From the NCBI GenBank assembly GCA_003971905.1, contig RSEE01000052.1, forward strand, positions 62,001 through 126,000: a stretch of DNA of 64,000 nt. The letters are read 5' to 3'. The position numbers and the translations under genes were made by a program. Positions 22,277 through 30,165 of the stretch are shown here, piece after piece. Numbering within the stretch: position 1 is the first letter of the stretch; each line of letters starts with the position of its first letter. The notes under the pieces are model-generated. The model did not search any database, had not been told where the DNA came from, and saw only the letters and a list, made by a program, of their open reading frames with translations. Origin of the DNA: Moniliella sp. 'wahieum'. Its lineage: Eukaryota > Basidiomycota > Moniliellomycetes > Moniliellales > Moniliellaceae.

Positions 22277-22918
22277 GGGACTGCAGACTGCAGGAGATGA
22301 TGCTATGATTTAACCCCACCTGTCACTTTCGTCCCCACTCGACGGGAGCAGTATTAGTAGCCTCTTCGATGCATTTGCTGGGCCAACGAATCAGAGAAGG
22401 GGCCATGGCGCCGGTAGCCAGTAGGCCGGAGGAGAGGCTGGGGATGTGATGCTTGGGTTGGGCGTAATAGCGACATTAGGGGCTACGCGATGTGTGCGGC
22501 TTGGGCGGACACGCTGTGTGGGACCGATGGGGCCGGCGGAGACGGGCGGGGGACGGGTGGGCGGCTGGGGGTAGGAGTAATGCTAATGCAGTGACGGCCA
22601 CTTGTCAGGCCAGGCGGCATGTGGCGTGGAGCGGCGGACAGGCGGCTGGGCGCTGACATAAGAATGTGGCTTGGGGCTACGTAACGCGGGAGGCGCCCTT
22701 GCGGCCGTCGCAGACCAGCAGACCCTGGCAGCCGGCCAGGCGGTACGAGTAAGGCCAGTTAGCCAGGTTGCGCCACCAGCCCCCGCGCCTTCCTCTCCTG
22801 CCCGCCTGGCCTGATGCGCCCCGCCTCCCCGCCGCCGCTTCTCTCCCCGCAACCACCACCACCACCACCGCCGCCTGCGCCCGCCCCCCTGCTCGCCCCA
22901 GCACGCGTGGGAGGCAAC
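22277..22918. other. intergenic, no supported gene
   Basis: This is the 3' flank of the upstream gene and the GC-rich 5' flank of the next, with a run of CCA triplets at 22850-22875. Open frames here are compositional. Confidence 0.5.
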
Positions 22919-23880
22919 ATGTCGCTCGACGGGCCGCTGGCCTCCGCCTCTCCGTGGCTGCCCTGCCCTTCCACCCCCTCCCCCCCTCCTCGTCACCCTC
23001 GTCCGCAACGCCCAGGCTGTCACCACCGACCCCGCTACTGGACCGGCGTCACCGACTCTCCCCTCTCCCCACAGGGCAAGGACCAGCTGCGGCCCTTGCC
23101 TCCTACTTCTCCGCCACCCCGATCGCTGCCATCTACTCATCCGACCTCGCGCGCGCCTCCCATGTCGTAGATGCCATCACCGCGCACACGCCACCCCCGT
23201 GCCATCGTCCTTACCGCCACCTTGCGCGAGCAGAACTTTGGTGCTGCTGAGGGCAAGGCCTGGTCCCTGGACGACGCCCGGTGGACAGGGACAGCCCCCC
23301 GCAGCTGCACATCGCTTGGCCAAGTTTCCTCAAGGCGAGTCGCTGGAGGAGTCAACGCTCGCATGGCCACTGCCGTCCGGCGTTACATTTTGCCCCGAGT
23401 CGAGTCGTTGCGCAACGAACCACCATCAGCGCACTATGCCAGTGCCCAGACCCTGTCCGGAAACCACATCCCCGCGACGTGGTCCACATTGTCATCGTTT
23501 CCCATGGCATTGCCCTGGCTGAGCTGATGCGCGTCTTGCTCAGCCTTCATGATGCTGCGCCTCCAGGTATGGCTTCTCCCTGGCCAGACCCTCGTCTGAG
23601 CTACACACAGAATGCCCTCCAACACCGGCTGGGCCCGCGTTGAGATTGCAGTCCCGGCCCGAATGGCCCCAGGCGTGCCCACCCCGCCCCATCGCAAGAG
23701 GCTCTGCAGGACATGGCCGCTGCTGCCGCCCAAACGGCCCAGATGAACGCCCAAGGCGCGATCTTTGGACGGAATGATATGGCCAACCCATCAGCTGGGC
23801 GCCACATTTTTGTCCGCGTTCTGGAGCAGGACAATACCGACCACCTCGCTGGGTTAGAGTTGCCCCACATGGGTGATCAT
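22919..23880 (+). CDS. histidine phosphatase (phosphoglycerate mutase-like) family protein, frame-broken
   Basis: Members of this superfamily hydrolyse phosphate esters through a phospho-His in an RHG/RHA motif. After the ATG at 22919, the frames bridge to LVTLVRNAQAV (about 22990-23020), a WTGVTDSPLSPQGKDQL segment, LASYFSATPIAAIYSSDLAR, LREQNFGAAEGKAWSLDDAR and VHIVIVSHGIALAELMRVLL (second catalytic His in SHG). An intron (about 23567-23610, GTATGG donor) then precedes NTGWARVEIAV. The late part GRHIFVRVLEQDNTDHLAGL resembles the C-terminal strand of fungal relatives. The residue expected to be the catalytic His reads Asn (CGCAACGCC). The same frame stays open beyond 23880 into the next gene. 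The specific substrate is unknown. Confidence 0.6.
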
Positions 23881-24057
23881 CCCCTGTCAACGATATTAGG
23901 CGGCGGACTTCCCCAGTTCCCTTCAGGGGATGGTGCTGCTCCTACGGATACCAGTCAGCTTCCATCAGGCTACAATGGGATCGTCACCTTTCCGCCTCAT
24001 TCACAACCCAGTGCAGGTTTGCCCTCTCGCCTTTCCCTCCAACACAATCCCACATTG

Positions 24058-25301
24058 ATGGGGCTGAACAGTTACCGCACTCCTGGGAACAATGCCTATG
24101 ATGTACGCCTCCTCGCTCGCGAATTGGGAGATGCCTCATCAACTGTGGGTGATGGGAGTGTTATTGGTGGCGACACTTTGAGCAGCAGTTATGGCGGCCG
24201 CCCCAGCTTCAGCCCGGATACGCCGTCAGGGATTGCATCTCCTTCCCTCGTAAACAGCTCGATATCCCGAGGAATGACCCCTTTACCCAGCCTTGCATCT
24301 CCTCGGCCGGCCAGCGCAGTTCTACCTCGACTCCTCTTCCGTCGCTTGTTTCTCCATCATCAACCGGGTCCGCCTCTAACAGCTGGAGAGCGGTGAGCTC
24401 CAAAGTGCTCCCGCTATTTGCAGGGAATGGGACTCGGATGGTGTTGGACGAGGTGAACAACCAAGTCTGCCTTCATTTTCGCCGCCTTGCCGAACGACGG
24501 CCGCGCGGGCTTTGGAAACCTTTATCGGTGAGGTGAAGGCCTTGGTAAAGAGGGCGTCGGGATGCTGAATGCGCGCCTAACGGCACTTCAGGGTTTGGCT
24601 CTTCTTACTGCCATGGCCCAAGTCTGGACGAGTATTGGCAGCAAGTTGTGCCCTATGTCGAGGCAGTCTTTGTGTCGATTATTCCGAGCCCGCCTTTGCC
24701 CGACTCGTGGCGAACAGCAAAACCAATATTCTCCGCGTACATGGGGCAACTGACGTTCTCACTGAACGTACCCAGCGCGAGTATATGGAGGGAGACGTCC
24801 CCCATACTCTCCCGCCCCCTTCGGTGCGATCCAGCCCAAGCTAGAGTTGAATGTGCGCCATTTGTGTCTCCAAGCGTTTCGGGACGAAGTGGTGTTGCCA
24901 CGGGCTGAGCAGCTGATGTACCTTTTTGCGTACATGCGAGAGTCTTTCGCTAGTGCTACTGTGGCATACAGGCGAATCCATTTCGTTTGGACCGCGGCAA
25001 AAACCCATCGACGCCGCGCGCTTCGACTCCTCGCCCTGACGATTCAGCAGCGCAGAGACGAGCGCAGCTTTTGCAGATGATTGGGCTCTGCTCCTCTCTT
25101 CTCACTGCCGATGCGCACCAAAAGGCGATCCGGGCGTTGCGCTCCGTTCTGCTCCAGGGTGCACATCCTTCCACTGTGGCTGTCACGAGAACTGTACAGC
25201 TGGAGATGGCTCCAGTCAACCGCAACTGCTCGGTAGATCTACCGCGTCTCCTTCGCCCCATCCCCCCCGATCAGCTCGGACGCCTACTCTGGCAGGTCTA
25301 G
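24058..25301 (+). CDS. BIT61: HbrB-family TORC2 subunit (BIT61-like), frame-broken
   Basis: HbrB/PRR5/Bit61 proteins are accessory subunits of the TORC2 kinase complex at the plasma membrane. A Ser-rich N-terminus (24058-24390) leads into the domain: VLPLFAGNGTRMVLDEVNNQ, RALETFIGEVKALVKEGVG-like text across a shift, LTAMAQVWTS, QQVVPYVEAVFVSIIPSP, ILRVHGATDVLTE, LELNVRHLCLQAFRDEVVLP and RAEQLMYLFAYM, then AQRRAQLLQMIGLCSSLLTA to 25301. The motif order (PLF-G-G, VW-FF-VLPY-E, LVL-AFRD-IVLP) is characteristic. Shifts occur near 24410, 24510, 24640, 24850 and 24970. The start is uncertain, since the frame is open from the upstream phosphatase gene without a stop. A Ser/Thr-rich tail may continue after 25301. 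Confidence 0.62.
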
Positions 25302-26133
25302 GTTTCAGCAACCCCTCGGGCGAATTGGCGCCCGCCTCAACGAGGCCAAGAGGAGGTACGGCAGATTCCCGTGCCCGCTCGACCTCCAATTCTACTGCTG
25401 CTACTGGGTGGAGCACCGGATCCAAGCCCCCGAGTTTCCGTACCACCAACACAGGAACCACAGTGGACACCTCGCCAATTCCCTCGCTGATGACTTGGAC
25501 TGGGCCTGGGTTGATGTCGGGGACGAGCGTCAAGTTACAAACAGCAGCGGACGCCGCAGCTACAGCCACTGCAGCCCTCTCGTCTGGGACTGGGTGCCAG
25601 ACGCCAACACCCACCCACACTCTTCTTCCTCCCTCCCCTGCCCTCTCGCGGGGCATGATGGGTTCTGGTTCGGTGCGGGGTTCCAGGCGAAAGAGCTTAG
25701 GACCCTCGACTACCACAAGTAGCAGCAGGCATGTGTCGCAAGGCTCGGACCTGACCCCGGTCCAGTCTGGTCTGCCCCGTTGCCTGGCCTGACCTGCAAG
25801 ACCGTGCCTGCACGCTCGCCGCCGCTGCGCCGGCCCCATTTGTCGACTGCGTTGCACCATTCCATTTCGCATGCGCTTGCGCATCCTGCTGGCACTCTTG
25901 GGCACCCTCATTCCCCTTCTCTCTCGCACTCGCATGATCACCCCTCGCATTCCCTCTCCCATTCCCATTCCCAGTCGCACTCGCATTCGCACTCGCACTC
26001 GCATTCGTCCTCTCACTCCCATTCCCATTCTCACTCGCGCTCCCTCTCCCACCTTGTCCATATCCCCCTGTCCCTCTCTGGGCGGCACGCGGACCCGGAT
26101 CAAGGTGTGGACGGCACAGGCACTACCCGCTAA
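25302..26133 (+). CDS. Ser/Thr-rich low-complexity region, possible C-terminal tail of the HbrB-like protein
   Basis: Two consecutive open segments (25325-25792 and 25780-26133) encode Ser/Thr-rich sequence (SIPSLMTWTGPGLMSGTSVK; GMMGSGSVRGSRRKSLGPST) and then a His-Ser dipeptide tract. There is no domain. Position and composition suit a disordered tail of the preceding TORC2-type protein, joined by frame shifts; a separate gene is less likely. Confidence 0.3.
25930..26062. repeat. hexanucleotide repeat (CAYTCS-like), His-Ser coding
   Basis: Imperfect tandem hexamers such as CACTCG, CATTCG and CATTCC cover about 130 bp. In one + frame they encode alternating His-Ser; the other frames give Thr-Arg and Pro-Ile/Leu alternations. 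Confidence 0.8.
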
Positions 26134-26492
26134 GAAGAGCGGGGGGACGCTGGGCTCTCGATCTTCTGGACGCTGATGATGGCTTGCAGATGCCCACAGC
26201 CGTGTTGCCTTTTGCATCCATGTACATTACTACTACCATGCTACCTACTTTGCCTACGTTTGCCTTGCCCCGCATATGTACTAGCGCCCCCTCTGGGATC
26301 TGAATTCGGATAGTACTTGGTTTTCCTTCAGGAGGCAGCACTCAAGTACCTCACCAGGATTCTTCACTGGTGGAGTCTGATCGTGACCGACTGTGTGCGA
26401 GCACGGACCACGTGCTGCTAGGGATTAATGGTTTAATCGGGGTAATTAGCTCATGGCCATCTTAATCGATGATCGATAATCGATGACGAGGA
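26134..26492. other. intergenic with heptamer array
   Basis: No gene is supported. The last 28 bp hold ATCGATG, ATCGATA, ATCGATG (26465-26485) followed by ACGAGGA, the 7-bp target duplicated by the adjoining retroelement. Confidence 0.6.
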
Positions 26493-26928
26493 GACCACCG
26501 GGCCGTAGGCCCGGTCTGCTGGGGCTTCGTCCCAGCTTGGTGCTGCGTCGCCACTGTCGCCACCGTTCCGCCGGTCCACACGCGTACCTCGGGTATGGGA
26601 ACGGATGGCGGACACAAGAGGGTCCTGACCGGCGATTCCCCTGGTTCCTTAAGCGGGGCTGGCGCTACCAAGCAGCACACATGCAAGATCTGATCTCGCT
26701 CCCATTTCCAATTTCTTCGTCTCGAGCGTCTCGCTCCTTCCCTGTTTTCTTCCATTTCGCACCATGTCCTCTGTTCTTGCTTCTTCCCCACGAACTATTG
26801 CTACACCCCTTGGCCTAGTCCGATTCTGGTCCCTCGCCTTAGCCCCGACTGTGACAGAACGGGTCGGTTTATTAATAGGCGTAGCGTTTTAATTCTTTGT
26901 CCCAGCCTTAGCTCTGTCAATTGTTAAA
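26493..26928 (+). mobile_element. non-autonomous derivative of the RLE-type non-LTR retrotransposon
   Basis: The 5' 85 bp match the 5' end of the full-length element at 29865 (same start GACCACCGGG and same two hairpins). The sequence then jumps, at a CACGCG match, to the 3' end of the reverse-transcriptase ORF (GGGTATGGGAACGGATGGCG versus 33142 and on) and the 3' UTR ending CCTTAGCTCTGTCAAT. The coding body is deleted. About 160 bp in the 3' UTR region (26685-26850) have no counterpart in the long element. A perfect 7-bp target-site duplication ACGAGGA flanks it (26486-26492 and 26929-26935), showing that the short form itself was mobilised in trans. Confidence 0.85.
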
Positions 26929-26935
26929 ACGAGGA

Positions 26936-27126
26936 CAAAGGCCTACGAGAGAGAAGAAGAGGAGGGGTGATGGATCTATTCCAAGAGAGGAGCCCATTAG
27001 GGGCAGAACATAGGGGAGAGTCGGATAGAACAGCGCGATGCGTGATGCGTGATCAGCTGCATGCATGATGGCGCTGACATCAATGATATGGATGCAGTAT
27101 AGAGATCCCTTGAAGACAAACGCCGG
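26936..27126. other. spacer between short retroelement and right arm
   Basis: No gene is seen in these 190 bp. It contains GATGCGTGATGCGTGATC-like short tandem motifs at about 27037-27056. Confidence 0.4.
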
Positions 27127-27353
27127 TTACGCCCGCTCAGGCGATCACAAGCTCCATAGTATGATCGAGTGTACTCGGATCAGCTCGATCAGCACCAGTG
27201 AGCAGTCGTCAACAGAGCCTCCTATTTTCGCAACGGGACGGCCCCGCACGACCCTGCCTGGACGGATCCGCAATGGTCACGTAGAGCGCAGCAGCACCAG
27301 GACGAATGTCGTTGTGCACAACAGTCAATTGCACACTATACAACACCTAGAAG
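27127..27353 (+). pseudogene. 3' fragment of the gene at 19855-21078
   Basis: This aligns with the last 230 bp of the minus-strand gene in the left arm, including the terminal TCGTTGTGCACAACAGTCAA. Small indels and substitutions remove the reading frame that encodes YYGRVYLDQLDRYQYAVVV in the left arm. The 5' part is absent, so it is a truncated remnant created at the duplication breakpoint. Confidence 0.7.
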
Positions 27354-27403
27354 AAAACAACATACATATATAACGCACACGCAGAATAGGATAATAGAGG
27401 CCC

Positions 27404-27694
27404 TCATAGCTGAAACGGATGGAGATGCTGCGCTGATGGATTAGTAGCTGTGGCGATGACGGGCGGGGGATTGTAGCTGTTCGCTCTGTCAATAGCCATC
27501 AGGTATGCGCATTTCTGTCTGCTTGAACGTGCCGCCTCACTGAGGGCTTTACCAAAAAAACACAACCTATATGCACGGTCGCATGTTCCTGTTGAATCAT
27601 CTATCGAAGATGATCGATGATGGCTCCCACCTGGAGGCACTACACTGTTGTCCACCAACTCACGATATGCCAAAATGAGAGTATTGAATCGCAT
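27404..27694 (-). CDS. 96-residue ORF in inverted-repeat arm (right)
   Basis: Counterpart of 19513-19800, with one extra codon (HH for H near residue 25) and substitutions S-R, Q-P and A-T. Coding status is unproven; no family is recognised. Confidence 0.25.
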   Translation of the reverse strand: MRFNTLILAYRELVDNSVVPPGGSHHRSSSIDDSTGTCDRAYRLCFFGKALSEAARSSRQKCAYLMAIDRANSYNPPPVIATATNPSAQHLHPFQL

Positions 27695-27781
27695 CCACCC
27701 GTCCCCATGGGTATAGAGACCCTGCCTCTGATCTCTGTTTGGACCCTACACTGTTCGGCCTAGACTGCCTGTTTTTTGTGG

Positions 27782-28009
27782 TCAAGGTGTGGTCAATTCA
27801 GCTATGGTATAGCTGTGATGCGCAAATAGGGGGCCAGCGGGAGACTGGCGCTGGAGCTTGAACTTGAAGCCTGATACGCAGTCATGTGTATACACGCCCT
27901 TCGCCTCATCGACATCAAGTGGTCCAAAGGGATGTATGATGCCCGCACCATATCCTACTAGGTATGAGTGGTGCTGTCTGTTTTTGCGTCTCGGGATAAA
28001 AGAGAACAT
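27782..28009 (-). CDS. conserved 75-residue ORF in inverted-repeat arm (right)
   Basis: The translation is identical to that of 19198-19425. The surrounding DNA is also nearly identical, so the conservation is at the DNA level and does not by itself prove coding. Confidence 0.25.
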   Translation of the reverse strand: MFSFIPRRKNRQHHSYLVGYGAGIIHPFGPLDVDEAKGVYTHDCVSGFKFKLQRQSPAGPLFAHHSYTIAELTTP

Positions 28010-28510
28010 GCATGGTGTGCGGGTGCATGGTACACTGCCCCCCCGCCTGCCAACATAAAAAAAGCGTGAGTGCGGGGCCCCAGCTGCTAGTCATTATGCT
28101 GGCTTTCCTAGGTCGTCCCGTTTCGTGTCGGCCACAACAGCGCGCAGCTGCCACCGCCTCACGGGGACACTCCACCGATATTTGCTGCACTGCGTACTGA
28201 GCCTGACTCCCCAGCCATCGCCACCCTCCCCATCTGGCTGGCCACCGTTGCTACGCCCAGTCTCACAAAACCAGCGTATACTCAACCTATACAACAGCGC
28301 AACCGAGAGCACAACTGCCTCTGGTCCCGGCGCTCACCATCCGCCGGACCCCCGCAGGGCAACAGCCTCGGGTAGTTCCAACGACCGGCCCCAGAGCACA
28401 GCGACGCAGTGCTGTGCCAGCTCTGGACGCGTCCCGTCTCGCAATTCCCAGCGCGGTCTCATTCTGTGCCTAATAGTCCAACCCAACAGCCGGCATGCGC
28501 CCCCGAAAAG

Positions 28511-28519
28511 GATAAATAG
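28511..28519 (+). promoter_or_regulatory. TATA-like element of copy B gene
   Basis: GATAAATAG lies in the same position relative to copy B as 18692-18700 does to copy A. It is followed by a leader with a GTACGT donor (28653) and a CAG acceptor (28734). Confidence 0.4.
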
Positions 28520-28750
28520 CGCGCCGGAAGCTCCTCCCTCCTTTTTTCTACCCCCACATCCCTCCTCCTCCAAGCCGATTGCCTCATCTGGCGAACTTCC
28601 TACACTCCAGCCTGCTGCTGCATACACGCCCCAGCACTCGTCTTCTATCCACGTACGTTCTCTGCTCCTGTGAGGTCCCGGGGGTTGATTACCAGCATCT
28701 CCATCTGGGCTGCTGCTAACAGTTGCTATAACAGCTCTTACGAATACATT

Positions 28751-29365
28751 ATGGCCAACTACCAAGACGGAGCCATGCATCGCCACGCGTCGTACGACAG
28801 CGAGCCGACGATGGTGCCAGGTCAGGAGCCGCGGGAACGTGCGGCTCTTCCTTGGGGCAAGTTCGACTCGAAGGACCACCGGCAGGCGATTCTGCATGCG
28901 CTTTATTGGAGAAGAAGAAATTATATTCGTTCCCGCACGTTGAACGAGCGTCGCGCTACGATCAAGGATATGATGGAGCGGAAAAAAGAGCAAGAGCGTA
29001 TTGAGGCGCAAAGGAACCAAGAGCGACAGGTGGCGTACGAAACGGATGCCAAACCCCTCTTTGCTGCTCTGGCCCGCCGCCCAGACGTGGAGGCCCGCCA
29101 GGGTGCTGTGGTGGCCCGCTTGAACAATGCACTGGTCCGGCACAACCGCAAGCTGCCTCGTGGTTTCCCGCGCGCCGATCCCATCCCAGTGGGATCGGCT
29201 ACCATGCCCACCTTACAACACAAGCTCCAGCAGCTCGAGATGTCTCTCGAGCAGCTTTCCATTCACACGCGCAACAGCAACCTTGGTGTGTTGCCGCCCC
29301 CTGCTCGCAATTGGAACGCCAATGGGGGCGACTCGAATGCTAAGCACTTGGGCCCTACTGCTTAA
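28751..29365 (+). CDS. unrecognised basic coiled-coil-like protein, copy B
   Basis: Paralogue of 17727-18458, with 204 residues from the ATG at 28751. It follows an inferred leader intron (28653-28735). The body is nearly identical to copy A. A net 3-base loss gives HALYWRRRNY in place of HALYMEKKKNY, and AAALPW becomes AALPW, so length differences inside the body are whole codons. The tail ends NAKHLGPTA and is probably the ancestral end, because copy A has lost four bases here. Function is unknown. Confidence 0.6.
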   Translation: MANYQDGAMHRHASYDSEPTMVPGQEPRERAALPWGKFDSKDHRQAILHALYWRRRNYIRSRTLNERRATIKDMMERKKEQERIEAQRNQERQVAYETDAKPLFAALARRPDVEARQGAVVARLNNALVRHNRKLPRGFPRADPIPVGSATMPTLQHKLQQLEMSLEQLSIHTRNSNLGVLPPPARNWNANGGDSNAKHLGPTA

Positions 29366-29864
29366 GCGTTTGGCACTACTTCCTTTTTCTCCTTTTGGTC
29401 TTTTTCGGGGTCTCCATCCGCGCGTTCAATATGACTTGTCTTCCGAGCTTCGATATTGGGTGTGCATCTGTAGAGGCTAATGACGGAGAGAGGAACTGGA
29501 ATGGTAGTCAGACAACTGAGATTGCGTGTTGGGAGCTGCCATAATGGGATGATCGATTGATGGTCAGTGATGGAGATGGTGGGCGGTTCGACAAGTTTCC
29601 CGTACCTACCTCCGCCGCCTTCCACCTGAGCCAACTGCAGCGGAGGCCATGAGGACGTGGGCCAATGGCGGGGCCTATGTGGATTAGCCGTTCGAGGTGT
29701 GCAAGGCGATGAGTTCGGTTTCTACGTCTGAGCCGTCAGTAACCCACGGCTGCGTCGGGACCACTTTAACTGATCAAACGTTAGCCAGCCGTTTAACCCC
29801 GGTGTATTACCTAATGGCCTTTCCTCCTGCCATCACATGTAGCCGCTGTTGTCTAGTACTAGAA
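29366..29864. other. outer part of right arm, no gene
   Basis: This is the copy of the intergenic DNA upstream of thioredoxin reductase (left arm 17370-17726). No reductase sequence is present on this side, so the copied promoter, if any, faces the retrotransposon. Confidence 0.5.
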
Positions 29865-29866
29865 GA

Positions 29867-29916
29867 CCACCGGGCCTACGGCCCGGTCAGCTGGGGCTTC
29901 GCCCCAGCTTGATGCT
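29867..29916 (+). ncRNA. twin-hairpin 5' end of the retrotransposon RNA
   Basis: Two perfect stems follow each other: ACCGGGCC/GGCCCGGT (loop TAC) and AGCTGGGGC/GCCCCAGCT (loop TTC). In the short copy at 26495 the first loop is GTA and the second stem has a G-T wobble, while both stems are kept. Structure-preserving change indicates an RNA function, such as a 5' ribozyme or RNP binding site. Confidence 0.6.
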
Positions 29917-30165
29917 TGGTGCACCGTCGCCATCTTAGCCACCGGGTCCGCCTTCCCCACCTTAGCCACCGTTCCCCGTCGCCACCGTAGCCACCGGTCC
30001 ACCGTTCCACGCTGGAGAGCGGAATAGTATTCACCACTACGCCTCGGGCGGAATTTTATCACCCATGTGCATCCGCCTGGCTGCGCCCGCCTGGAACGCG
30101 CCGGGTGAAACGTGCCAGGTGGCATGCTTGTGTAATTTTACGTAAAGTAAAAAGGGGTCTGCGTT

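Larger units (their letters stand above)
27127..29828 (-). repeat. right arm of large inverted duplication
   Basis: Reverse-oriented copy of 17370-20083. The inner edge lies at GTTACGCCCGCTC (27127), where the left copy continues into an intact-looking gene and this one does not. The outer edge is at about 29828, 36 bp from the start of the retrotransposon. Confidence 0.9.

Noticed and set aside
22583-23140. 185-codon minus-strand frame opposite the histidine-phosphatase gene
   Set aside because: Gly/Arg-rich shadow of a GC-rich coding and promoter region; the + strand has family motifs.
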